Origin: Lolium rigidum
Taxonomy: Eukaryota > Streptophyta > Magnoliopsida > Poales > Poaceae
Direction: 5' to 3'
Length of the DNA: 64,000 nt
NCBI RefSeq assembly: GCF_022539505.1
Contig: NC_061511.1
Location: 31,506,620 to 31,570,619 of the forward strand
The notes beneath the pieces were generated by a model that was not told where the DNA came from, searched no databases, and saw only the letters and a list, made by a program, of their open reading frames with translations. Positions 22,809 to 33,396 of the stretch are shown piece by piece; position 1 is the first letter of the stretch; every line of letters begins with the position of its first letter. Both the position numbers and the translations under genes were made by a program.

Positions 22809-22894
22809 CTGAATGTATCCCAGCTGATGTCCAACCACGACTCCTCTCGCAGCAAGGCAACGATAAGTAGAAGAAGGGCAAAAGCAAGAGATCG

Positions 22895-23507
22895 ATGGAG
22901 GCAGCAGCATCGTATCGCTCTCGTCGTGTCCTGGCAGAAATCGACCCCCACAGCGATTGGGTTCATGGTGATGAGTTCGACACGCTCATCGTCGACGTCT
23001 CATGTATGCATGGACGCGGGCTCACGCTATGTCTGGGGCTATGATGACACATAAGCCGGTATTGCAGGATTCACCAAGAACCAGCTGAAGGTGCAGGTGG
23101 AGCCGTCAGGGAGCCTGAGGATCAGCGGCGAGCGCGCCGTCAACGGCGGCCAGCAGTGGTCTCACTTCCTCAAGCGGTTCGACCTCCCGGCCGCCTGCGA
23201 CGCCGGGGCGATCAAGGTTCAGCTCGACAAGGGGATGCTCTACGTCCAGGTGCCCCGTCCCACTCCCAGCGCCGCCGTCACGGACGACGATGATAGCGAG
23301 GAGTACCCCGAGGAACATGCCCGCGCCTACTGGAGCGGCGGCCACACAGCAGCGTGGCGAGACGACGCGCGCCCGGTGTGGAGGCTGGCCAAGAACCTGG
23401 GCAAGCACCGATATGTCATCCTCAACGTCGTGCTCGCCGTCGTGCTGCTCTGGCTCGTCGCGTTCGCCCAGAGCAGACCGAGGGGTGGGCAGATCAAGAG
23501 CGAATGA
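22895..23507 (+). CDS. HSP20-like membrane protein (RTM2-like)
   Basis: Exon 1 (22895-23003) codes MEAAASYRSRRVLAEIDPHS.. and ends in LIVDVS; exon 2 (ending at TGA 23505-23507) goes on GFTKNQLKVQV, SGSLRISGER, WSHFLKRFDLP and KGMLYVQVP, together one alpha-crystallin/HSP20 domain. An acidic linker (DDDDSEEYPEE) and one transmembrane segment at the C-terminus (YVILNVVLAVVLLWLVAFA) follow. This is the layout of the RESTRICTED TEV MOVEMENT 2 group: membrane-tethered small-HSP-like proteins linked in Arabidopsis to restricting systemic virus spread; most relatives have other or unknown roles. The intron is only 52-64 nt. With acceptor TTGCAG (23067) the junction codon becomes TGA; with the AAG 12 nt upstream (23055) the frame stays open and gives 186 residues with four extra residues. 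Either the weaker acceptor is used or the gene is damaged. Confidence 0.8.
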
Positions 23508-23842
23508 AGCAAGCCACACCTATGCTGTAACGCGGATATGCTCACACACACTGCGGTACTGGCTTACAGCACAGCACATGGATGTAATTATCTAGGTGAT
23601 TTATCGGAATAAGATCCCTCTAAATAAGCATAACTGGGAGTTTGGGACTGTTCAAATCCAAGTCTCAAGATGTGAATCACTCATTTCTGTCGTTGAACTG
23701 TTCGTCTGTTCTGAACCTCAGTTTCCACAACGGGGTTACACGCACTATGATATCATGAGAATGCACAGCAGTAGGGCCAGGCAAACTGATTGAAAAAAGG
23801 TTCGCACTTACATCGTATTGAAACTGAAACTGACATCTCACC

Positions 23843-23900
23843 GCCAGTCAAGCAAACTGTGGGAGGAAGAGACAAGGTGAGCCACATTGTAGGTTTGCTA
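23843..23900. repeat. 58-bp direct repeat, left copy
   Basis: Near-identical (two mismatches seen) to 25743-25800. The two copies bracket the 1.84 kb that holds the Copia gag remnant. Confidence 0.9.
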
Positions 23901-24339
23901 CTACAAACTCATGGGTGCAATCAATCGAACTGCACATTTATGAACTTAATCTTCAACGCACAAACATTCAAAAGGATGCAGAAAAGTACCAGGCCAATCA
24001 ACTAAGCACTTCTACCAAACCCCACACCTCCACCGTACCCATCACTACCAAAAGAAGAAACAAAACAGAAGCTAAGGCAGTAATAATAAGGAATAATCTT
24101 AGTACTTACTGAAGCAAATTTGCATAATGGAATGAAGATTCAGATGCTTCAGCCTAGTGCGAGGAAAACATGTGTTTTACACAGAGGGGACACATCATTT
24201 TCATAGAAGAGCATTACATGATATCTTGAAAGAAATTAAATATATACTTTCTCTTTGACTAAACAGTAGACGGTGGATGCTTAATCCTAGATAATGTCAC
24301 TACTAATATTACTTTTTTTATATGACTACTAAGATTAGT

Positions 24340-25700
24340 TATCACGTCCATTGATAGGACAATTGGCAACAAGATAATCAGGATCACCACATTGATAACA
24401 ATATCTCTTTGACTTCCTCATCTTTGACTTGTTGATGAAATTGCGAAATGCATCTGTGAAGTTGATATGGGGCAAAGTTGAAATCTGGGCTCTTGCATGG
24501 CATAGGGATGTCCATTTGTGAGTTCCACATATTTAACTACTCACTTTAGAAGATTCTTTTCTCCAAATACACTACTAATTGAGAAACTAGCACAACTTTC
24601 ACGTAACAAATGTAAATGAGTTTTTGTTATCATATTCGACTTCCTCGCGGCGAGCTCTTTAAAATGAGTCTAATATTCAATATTTTAAAAGTTATTTCGT
24701 AAATTACATCTATAGAGTTCTCTATTATTTGGGCATGTTGTCCGGACACTATGTCCATGTAGTCCTACAATATGTCATACTAGTTTTATAAAGTCTTTCC
24801 AAGTCTATTTTTACACACATGACAGTCGTAGATTCTTTTTTCACGCGGGAACCATTGATCTGAATCTCAAGAAAACTAGAATAGGAAGAGTGGCTGTGAT
24901 ATCACCTCCGCCCCAGATCAGCCGCACCATCTGTGTGTCCGTGAAATTGCTTCTTCTTGCATCATACTCTTTCTTTCCAAGCGTCCTTCCAAAGTTCTTC
25001 ACCAAGAATATGATTTGTTGAATATGCTCTCGGTCTTGATCTTGATCATGTTCCTCATCGCTTGATTCCTCCACTAGGACTCGCTGAGCCATTGACGAGA
25101 TTTTAACCTTTTTGCTTAGCTTGGTGAAGCATAATCATTCACGATTTTGGAAGGTTTTTAATGAGACAGTCTTGCGTCCTTAATATAGTGGAGTATTGAT
25201 TTTTTTAAAAAAATCATTCACGATTCTGGATTCCTTTTGCACTATGTCGTACAGGAGGAATGTTGCAAGAACATCCCGAGGGGTGAGTTGTTCAAAGTTA
25301 GGCTTCTCACGGATGAGGGTCACATCATGACATGAAGCATTTTCCTCACAACATAGGAATCAGTCATCTCTTTGCATCCAAGACCCTTCCTCTCATTGAC
25401 CAAATTGTTGAGTCTTGTATACATGCCACTGGGCGTCTCGTGTTTTCCCAAGGAGAACAAGTCTATCCCTCTCCTCAACAAACTGAGATTTGGCTCACGA
25501 ACGGCTTCATCCAAAATCCGAATAGTATCCCAAATCTCCTTAGCACTCTCAGATCTGCAAACCCAGCTGAGTTCACTACCACTCAAGGCACATAATAAGG
25601 CGCACCTAGGTTGGGCATTGTACACTGTATATTCCTCTCTTCGAGAGTGGTTGGATTTGCTTTATCTACATGACCGGTTTCCACAATTCTCCACACAAGA
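24340..25700 (-). pseudogene. Copia-type gag remnant
   Basis: Minus-strand fragments in order: a UBN2-type gag block (25625-25320: YNAQPRCALLCAL, ESAKEIWDTI, YTRLNNLVNERKGLG), its continuation about 25320-25195 (EKPNFEQLTPRDVLATF), an acidic ESSDEEHDQDQD stretch (25092-24841), and a zinc knuckle at 24359-24400 reading CYQCGDPDYLVANC. The knuckle should be C-x2-C-x4-H-x4-C; its histidine is replaced by tyrosine. Frames are shifted between blocks. No protease, integrase or RT is present. The remnant lies between the 58-bp direct repeats. Confidence 0.8.
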
Positions 25701-25742
25701 GGGAAGACAATAAGTCAGTCACCATGCAGGTTAGAATAAACT

Positions 25743-25800
25743 GCCAGTGAAGCAAACTGTGGGAGGAAGAGACAAGGCGAGCCACATTGTAGGTTTGCTA
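25743..25800. repeat. 58-bp direct repeat, right copy
   Basis: Second copy of 23843-23900. Confidence 0.9.
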
Positions 25801-26164
25801 GTGCTCACATCTTGTGCAAGAGTGTCAAACTAGGGTTGCAAGAGGGATCCAACATAAACCTGCGCAAGCATTATCCAGGGTAAACTAGACTAATTTGCTA
25901 AAGATAAATTACAACTCATTAACCAAATCGGTTTTAACTACGAAACCCGGGAGGTCGGCTGGAAGAGTGTCAAGCTGCAAGGCAGACAGTCGACTGTATA
26001 TACTCAAACGACCAGTGAAGGACAAACTAACATGACCACCCATTTTGCGAATCCAACTCCATTTTGCTAGCGCATGTGATCAAATAGAATGATCGGGACC
26101 TAGCCCTGTTCCCCTTCCTAGTGATTACCAAATATGCTGAAAGAACAAATCAGATAGGTTACTT
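25801..26164. other. Intergenic, nothing seen
   Basis: No ORF, repeat or element border recognised. Confidence 0.4.
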
Positions 26165-26454
26165 GTGGTGGAACCAGCCCACCTAGATTCAAGTTCTAGA
26201 TTTGGCATAGGTGTTTGCATTTACTGGATTTATTCCAGGATTTAACCGACGTTATTCTTTCAGTGGTACGTGATGTGCCCGTCAACAGCGAGGCGCCTAC
26301 GTGTTTGTGAGCGTCTACGTTGGCTCAGTTTCTCGAAAGTTCAGTCGGCTTAGTTTCTCGAAAGTGCTCATAGGGGTAGGGTGTGCGTGTGGACGTTCAT
26401 AGAGATGGGCGTACATGCGTGTTTGTGAGCGTCTACGTTGTAATGTGTTCTTAA
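26165..26454 (+). mobile_element. Au-like SINE
   Basis: Begins with a tRNA-like head (GATTCAAGTTC, a mutated Pol III B box near 26186), then TTTATTCCAGGATTTAACCG, GAGGCGCCTACG and GTGCTCATAGGGGTAGGGTG, ending in ATGTGTTCTTAAAAAG. This matches my memory of the grass Au SINE body. A CTCAGTTTCTCGAAAGT-like segment is duplicated inside. Confidence 0.65.
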
Positions 26455-26694
26455 AAAGAAAGTCAGAAGAGATGGTGGGTAGGCAAGAAGAAGAATGTTC
26501 TTCTGGACCAAGGCCCGGTTCTCTTGTCACTCGTTCATTGAGGCCTTAGATGTTCTAAATAAAAGTAGTGGCCTTAGAAATATCTCCTGAACTCCACCAA
26601 AATTAATAATAGAGAATAAAGAGAGGAGGTGTACATTCCTGCTGTTTGGCAATTACATATTCCCCAGGGTTCATATTTTCCTTTGTATCTTGTC

Positions 26695-27417
26695 TCATAT
26701 ATAACAATCTTATGACCAGAGACAATCTGAAAAAAGACACCTTAACAAACCTATAGATTGCACTTTTTGCACTGAGGAGGAGTCTATCCAACATATCTTC
26801 TTTGGGTGCATTGTAGCTAAAGAAATTTGGCAAACCATCTCTCAGCATTTTAACATTGTGATGGGAGATAACTATATTTCTATTGCTAAATTTTGGGTAG
26901 CTAACAAAATTATGCAATTCTCAATGTTGTTTCTGATGCTTCCTTGTGGTGTCTTTGGAAAATGCGTAATGATATGATCTTTAATGGTCACCCCTGGATG
27001 GATATTCGGCAGGTGTGGAGAAGGATCATGCTTTCACTGACAGATGGAAGCTCATTTTCAAGACGCGCATGGAACCTGAAGTGGACCTCTTGTGTGCAAA
27101 GGTGGAGTCGATCTTCCGATCGAGCCCTTCACTTCCCTGATGGGTAGCCTTGATCGCTGCTCTTCTCTTGACGCCAAGAGGCCGGCGATCCAAGGCACCT
27201 AGAGGACTCCCACCTGTGTGCTGGAACTAGCGGCGTTCAACTCTTGAGCTGCTCCCTAAAAATGATGATGGTTTTGAGCAGCCTTGCTAGTTGTTCGTTG
27301 TTTCTAGTTGACATGATTTTGCATGAGACCTGTAAAAAAGTTGAACCTACTTTTGTTGGGATTTTATTGAGTTAATCAATGGAATCGGGGATGAGATTCA
27401 TGTTGCTCTAAAAAAAT
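26695..27417 (+). mobile_element. LINE 3' fragment (zf-RVT and tail)
   Basis: Plus strand reads LMTRDNLKKRHLNKP, then the zinc-binding block CTFC....HIFFGC and KEIWQTIS, and after a frameshift near 26940 LWCLWKMRNDMIFNG, the standard end of plant LINE ORF2. A 3' UTR follows, ending in a short A run at 27411-27417. 5'-truncated and frame-shifted. Confidence 0.8.
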
Positions 27418-27886
27418 AATTGTGCATGCTCCCAATCTTTTCCCATGTAAACCCTGAATTCACCCCATGGATCTATATATCTATGGGTTTCGGGTGGATT
27501 TGGATTAAGCGCGACACAGCCACTTCTTGGCCACCCTCGTCACTATGGCGTCGAATCTGGGTTGTTGATCTCCCCAATCTATCGCTTCCTTTTTCCTGCT
27601 CTTCCCAGCCGAGAGAAATGTGGCTGGTGAACAACTTATACCACAATCGGTAGCCAACTCCTCCACACCGTGCGTGTCCGCGGCGGACACTTGCATTCAC
27701 TCCCCTACCGTGTGGCGCATGTTGCAGGAGCTTGCTGACTGCCACCTCCTCCATCGTGGACACGATCCAGAGGCGGGAAGATCGTGGGATGCCACGCAAG
27801 CTTCCTCACATGCTTCGTGCCTATTTTAGCTAACTCCAATGAAGATGGCAATGACGCACCGCTAGGTCCCATCGACGCTGACCACG
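27418..27886. other. Spacer between LINE and CACTA element
   Basis: No gene recognised; a moderately open stretch (27620-27829) has no domain. Confidence 0.35.
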
Positions 27887-28722
27887 GGACACTAGTAGGA
27901 AAATACTATAGGGGCACGACTAATGGCAGCGGGCGCTGAGGGGCGCACACGAATGCTGCTTTTAGTAGCGGCCGGAAAACGGGCACGCGACTAGTGATCC
28001 GGTAATGGCAGCATGTTCACCGAACGGGCACGCGAATAGTACGCGGGGACCACCTTTCCCGATGACAAAAAAATACCAGCAGTGGGTGCACATGGCAACA
28101 CGCGACAGGTACATTGTTAGTGGCAGCGCGCTCAATACAGGCACGTGACTGATGTTTGTGAGTCTACGCACCTAACAAACGCATTACAGTCTACTTTTTA
28201 TGAGTGCGCACGATATCGTCAATGGCTACACTATATAAGACGATAAGCATAGTGTAAACGCACCAACTTTGATGCTATATATATGTATGTATCCGTCACA
28301 CTCTCCCGAAACACAAATTTTCGCGAAGATTTTCGTCTATTGACCGTGGGAAGCTCCTATGGCAGAGCTTCTCGGAGATGTCTTTGTAAGACATCTTTGA
28401 GGAGCTCGCCTTAGAATCAGATCACACACATCAGAGAGATTAACTAATTATATGGGCAGGTTTATTGGCAGCGTGTCCCATGCGCACCACACGGCTAATA
28501 GTAACCGCGGCGTACACAATGCGTACGCGGCTAGTAAGTCAGCTTTTTATAACGCGCCTCCCCCGGCCCTCTCCTTTCCTCCTCATTCTGTCCCCGAGAG
28601 CCAATACTAACCGACGCGCGGCGCCAGCCCGTGCCGCCGCTCGCGCCCGCATCTGCGCCATCTTCCCCGCACGCGCCCGCGTCGCCGCCGGCCGCCCCGA
28701 TCGGTAAATGTGATGTCCATGT

Positions 28723-28895
28723 TAGATTTAATTTGTTGTATATTTGATTTTTTGCTACTATGTAGATTTAATTTGTTGTATTTGATTTGTTTGCTACTAT
28801 GTAGATTTAATTTGTTGTATATTTGATTTGTTTGCTACTATGTAGATTTAATTTGTTGTATATTTGATTTGTTTGCTACTATATGTAGATTTTAT
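28723..28895. repeat. About 43-bp tandem repeat, four copies
   Basis: Four near-identical units beginning TAGATTTAATTTGTTGTA and ending GCTACTAT, in intron-like sequence of the CACTA element. Confidence 0.9.
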
Positions 28896-28936
28896 ATGAT
28901 ATATTTGTAATGGCCGATGATTATGCTTTTTGGCAG

Positions 28937-29029
28937 TGATCATGGGATGGTGTCAGCGAGCTTTGTCATATGCACAAATATAAATCATGTGCATCGTACT
29001 TGGCTCGCTGACTCCATCCCTATGATTTA
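28937..29029 (+). ncRNA. Hairpin 1, miRNA-precursor-like
   Basis: The left arm 28937-28975 (contains GGGATGGTGTCAGCGAGC) pairs with the right arm 28989-29029 (contains GCTCGCTGACTCCATCCC) over nearly 40 bp with few mismatches and a loop of about 13 nt. Length and pairing fit a plant miRNA precursor. The sequence matches no miRNA I remember. A MITE-derived or chance inverted repeat is the alternative; no expression evidence. Confidence 0.35.
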
Positions 29030-29130
29030 TATGTCCAATGTAAATATATGAGGCCTTATTTGAAGTTGATCATTTTAAATCGCTGGCTAGTACTTTTTGT
29101 CATATAGCCGATGCTTAGTTTTTTTTGCAG

Positions 29131-29219
29131 TGATCATGGGATGGTGTCAGCGAGCCTTGTCATATGCACATATATAAATCTTGTGCACCGTACTTGGCTC
29201 ACTAACCTCATCCATGTGG
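29131..29219 (+). ncRNA. Hairpin 2, tandem copy of hairpin 1
   Basis: A copy 194 bp downstream with the left arm nearly unchanged (GGGATGGTGTCAGCGAGC) and the right arm more diverged (TTGGCTCACTAACCTCATCC). The pairing is weaker but still clear. Confidence 0.3.
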
Positions 29220-29355
29220 TTTTCTAGGTCCAATATATATAAGAGGCCTTATTTCAAGTTTATTTTTGTGTTCAATAGATTTGTATTCTATAGTATGCTA
29301 TAATTGTTAACATAACGCAACGTTATATATGTAGCAAATGTCTGCTTATTGGCAG

Positions 29356-29817
29356 TGGTACGCAGACTGTGGACAGTATAGGTGCAAGGATAAAAAGTTG
29401 TGTATTCTTTTTAAGGAGGATTATAAAACTATGTCAGTATGTTTTAGTTTAATTAGTTGGTTTGTTTATATATATAGTTGCATTGACTTGTATCTTTAAT
29501 CTAATTGTTGTTTCTTATATAATTATGTTTAGGGTATCCCATGTAGCACAAGGCGTGACTTCATGGAGCATATACATAGAAACATTAACCATTTGAGAAC
29601 GTTTGAAGTTATCATCCAGCAGAACACACTGCCCACGCTGGACAGGATCTTTGTTGTTGAAGTCACCAATGAGGCGAATCGAACATATTTCCACGAGCGT
29701 AGTTGGAAGGAGATGATAGAACGCTACGAGATGGAGCCAGGGACTATGCTATATTTCAATTTGGATGGCTTATACAGGGAGACATTCTTTCAATACAAAC
29801 AATGGAAGGTCATCTGA
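29356..29817 (+). CDS. B3-like gene (3' exons) carried by CACTA element
   Basis: Two exons are supported: 29356-29436 (after TTGGCAG; reads WYADCGQYRC ... FKEDYKTMS, donor GTATGT) and 29533-29817 (after TTTAG; TGA stop). Joined, they give 121 residues with TFEVII, VEVTNEANRTYF, SWKEMIERYEME, GTMLYFNLDG and TFFQY. The order of a beta strand, a W, then GT.L.F.L fits a divergent B3 DNA-binding domain, but I hold that as tentative. Earlier exons would lie upstream, perhaps the GC-rich stretch at 28596-28706. The same protein type is found, broken, in the CACTA-like remnant at 12034-12280, suggesting that it belongs to the transposon lineage. Confidence 0.5.
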
Positions 29818-29921
29818 TAATGTGTTCCACGACCCAAGGGATTCCGACGGGGTCGTTGTTCATTACCCACCCGTGGAGCAGGAGCCGAAGGAGTAATTTG
29901 GTCACTTGGCTATTGTGCTCA

Positions 29922-31682
29922 TCTTTCTATTTTTAATAGGTGATCTCATTTCTCTTCACATGCAGCCTATCCACCTCATCAAACATCCTTAACCAATCCT
30001 AACTTGCCAAGTCATGCAAGCCTTACATCATCATTCACCATGTCATTCACATACCCGTTGCTGCAGCCCATCGTGAAGCGATACAATTATTTGCCTTAAC
30101 GTGTGCCTGATCAGTTTACTTTGCAGAATTTTCGGTTTTTATTCTCCCAGCTTCCCGCATTGAAAACGCACTGACCCAAGACTTAATACTAATGATTAAG
30201 TGAGGCAGACGATCAGGCGTCCCCTCTTTATTCCCTTCCACTCGCCTTCCATGACCCAACCCTCCTATAAACCCACTGCATCTCCAGTCTGCGGTGGCCG
30301 GAGGTCGCTGTCGTGTTCCGCCTAGCACGTCGCCAATCATTTACACGTGAGCAGTTTTGCTTAGATTGTCCTCCGATGCTTTGATTGCAGAAGATGCAGC
30401 CCATCTCCGTTACTCCACATTGTACCTAGAACGTGAGTAAACACAATCGTCTTGAGCAGACTAGCACCTCCTTTCTCCTTGGTTGATTCCTGCTTCATCT
30501 TGCCGATGCAGGACACAACAGGTACCTGAAGCAAAACGAGGTCCTTACCACCACTGAACCTGATTTTTCTCTCCATTCGTAAGTTGTGCAGTTCCAAACC
30601 GGCCATCTTTGTGCATTACATCTTCCCCTTTCATCTTTATTTTTCTCAGAATCAGTTGGACAATCACGCTCAAGCAAATTTACTCATCTTTTTTTATGTT
30701 GCCCTATATTGTAAGCTCCTTGCTGTCGCAAGGAAATAAGAAAAACAACATTGCATTCGTTGTGTTCAATGAACTGTTGGCTTATGCATTTTGATTTCCA
30801 TACAGTTAGAAGAATACCAAAATATAGAGGAGTCTATTGAGTTGCCCTTACTATGGTTTATGTTACCGTCCACACATAATCAATCTCAACATCGCATTGG
30901 CCGAGTATTTCTGGATCTTCATTGCAATCTGAAAGGGTAACCCGCTTCGACTAGAAATTGTACATTCCTATTTCATCACTGCTCAGAATATGATTTCAGG
31001 TATATCATTGCCTCCAAAAGGTTGCAGAAGTTGCGGTTTACGCACCCTTAAGTTGCGGCAGATCTTGCTAGATGCACCTTCGCTGTTTCTAGCTGCGGAA
31101 GGAGGACCTGCAGCAATTAATCTTCAGATGTATGGATGCCCAAATAGAAAATACTCATGTGCATGAAAAGGAGTATTACAGTATTTATATTAGCGGAAAC
31201 CAGTACTATCTTATTAGAATATATCTATAATCATATCTATTGTTTCCCCTTTGAAGATGAAATAGAAAAGTGTGAAACAAAAAAGATATAACCTGTTGCT
31301 ATTTTGTAAAATGAAGATGACTAGAAGCATAAAAGAAATCTGCAATATATTATTTCCCATGCCATTTAATTCTTCTAATAATTGTTGTGTGCACACAACA
31401 TTCCATAAAATGTTTTGTGCACATTAGGTTTTGTATCCATGTGTTCTTGGAAGGCCAGACAAATATATTAAGCATATAATTTCTTGATCAAGATTTGTGG
31501 TGCCGATTTTCGAAATACGTGAATCCTTAACTCCAGTACTCAATTATGGACTCATTATGGACTCATTATTGATCATAGCGATTATAATATGTTAGCCCAT
31601 TGTACTCTCATGTTGTTCTAAATTTTGTTATCTTGAAATATTTTTCTACTAAATTCCCCGCAACGCGCGGGGTATCATCTAG
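29922..31682 (+). mobile_element. Helitron, non-autonomous, nested in CACTA
   Basis: The right end is canonical: a stem-loop CCCCGC-AACGC-GCGGGG at 31656-31672, six bases, then CTAG (31679-31682) followed by host T. The left end is taken as TCTTTCTATTTTTAATAGG at 29922, preceded by host A, which fits A/T insertion. The 1761-bp inside has no Rep/helicase. A minus-strand open stretch at 30361-30606 is unrecognised. Confidence 0.75.
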
Positions 31683-32138
31683 TTGTATATAATGATTTGA
31701 TCACTAGTTTGGTAGGCTTTAGGAGTGTAATGATTGGATCTATATATTATGCTCAATGCATGTAATGACTTGATCACTTGCGACGACTCTGTAGTGTTAT
31801 TAATAATTTGATCATTTGGCTATTATATATTTGTGTATCTACTGCCGATTGGTAATGGTTATATATGTCTGCAACTTTTGTGTAAATCAGGGGATAGGCC
31901 AGAAGCAATATGCAGCGATGCAGATGCGGAATACTAGTCGCGTGTCATCTGCATGCTGCCAGTAAACTTAGTGGCAGCGATCGTCGAGCGCACACGATAG
32001 GTACTAGAAGTACTAGCAGTGTGTCGGCCCCACACGCGACTAGTAGCTAATATCATTGGCGAGTTACTAGTCGTGGGCCACTACCTGTGGCTGGTAGTCC
32101 AAATTAGCACGCGACAGGTAGGCATTTTCTTACTAGTC

Positions 32139-32435
32139 GGAGGCGATGATGGTATAAGCTATACGTAGCTCGCTATGTTTAATTAATCCATGCTCCGAAC
32201 TATGAGTTGATCTATGATGAACTATGTGTTGATCTGTGTTGAAAAGCTGCCGAAAGGAGTGTCACCAATGTGAAAAGATAATAAAAAAATGAATATGCCC
32301 TAATTGCTCGCTAGTTGCCATTAGCATGTTTGTTGCATTTGTCAACAACATAATTTAAAACTCTAAAATAAAAAGTAAAGTGTATTTGAATGGTTAAATT
32401 AATTAGTTGTTTTATGTATGGCAACCTCTCTGTGT
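32139..32435. other. Spacer, nothing seen
   Basis: AT-rich sequence between the CACTA target site and the SINE. Confidence 0.4.
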
Positions 32436-32655
32436 TTTTTAGGACATAGTACAACACAGACGCTCACAAACACGCACGGACACTCATCAATATGAACACA
32501 CGCACGGTTGACGAAGCCACCACTGATGCCTCGCTATTGACGGACACATCACCTACCACTGAAAACATATCGCCGGTTAAATCCTGAAATTAATCCATGT
32601 AAATGCAAACACACATGCTAAGTCTAGGACTTGAACCTGGGTGGGCTGGTTGAAA
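32436..32655 (-). mobile_element. Au-like SINE, minus strand
   Basis: On the minus strand the head reads CCCAGGTTCAAGTCCTAGAC, with a perfect Pol III B box (GGTTCAAGTCC), followed by the Au body (CAGGATTTAACCGG, GAGGCATCAGTGGTG, GTGTGTTCATATTGATGAG). Related to the copy at 26165. Confidence 0.65.
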
Positions 32656-33396
32656 GAACGAGATGTCGCCTAGAGGGGGTAACTAGGCATTTTTAAAAAA
32701 AAAATTAAGGATATGGCTTGTAAGAATGTGAAATTAAACAAACGTTTATTTTACAAGCACAAAACGTAAATATGTTAGGCTCAACTAAGTGCAACAACAA
32801 CAAGAACTAAGCAAGATAGGCACAAGATATAAGAACACACAAGATAGCAAGATATAAGTACTTCAAGCTCGATGGCTATCACAAGGAAAGTAAATTCGGG
32901 TATAAAGATAACCGAGGCACATGAAAACGAAGATATATTCCCGTGTTCCTCGGTTCCCCCACACGAGGTGAGGTACGTCACGTTTGAGAGATGCGGGATA
33001 CCATGAAGGTCTCCCGAATGCCACGAAAGCTCACCTTCTTCTCCAAGCCAATTCCAAGAAGGACAAATGACTTTTCCTTATGGTTAGTTTTTCCTCCACT
33101 CCGGAGATGCCAAGCTCCACAACCACTTCACAATCTTCACAAAGGATAAGCTCTGGCCACTTCACAATCTTCCACGAAGAGATCACCGAAGCACCAACTG
33201 CCAAGCCAACTAGGAGGAAACCCCTCCAAGAGTAATAAGCTCACGGTTCCTCACTCAAACTAATCTTAATGGAGAGCCCAACACTTATAAAACGATGCAA
33301 AATCAAGAACACCAAATGTGTTCAAATTCCTCACACTCAAATCCCACACAAGCAACAAATGCTATGGTGGAACTAGAAAGGAAGAATAAGGAGGAA
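32656..33396. other. Repeat-derived sequence, left flank of the duplication
   Basis: Continuous in style with the duplicated segment that follows. Probably part of the same minus-strand retroelement. No ORF with a domain. Confidence 0.35.

Larger units (their letters stand above)
27890..32138 (+). mobile_element. CACTA (En/Spm) element with GGA target duplication
   Basis: The left end is CACTAGTAGGAAAATAC; the right end GCATTTTCTTACTAGTC is its imperfect inverse (final G mutated to C). GGA flanks both sides (27887-27889 and 32139-32141), the 3-bp duplication expected of CACTA elements. Both ends have many subterminal copies of GCACGCGACTAGT-like motifs. At 4.25 kb it has no transposase. It carries a B3-like gene, a tandem repeat, two hairpins and a nested Helitron. 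A GC-rich exon-like stretch at 28596-28706 ends in a GTAAAT donor. Confidence 0.85.
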
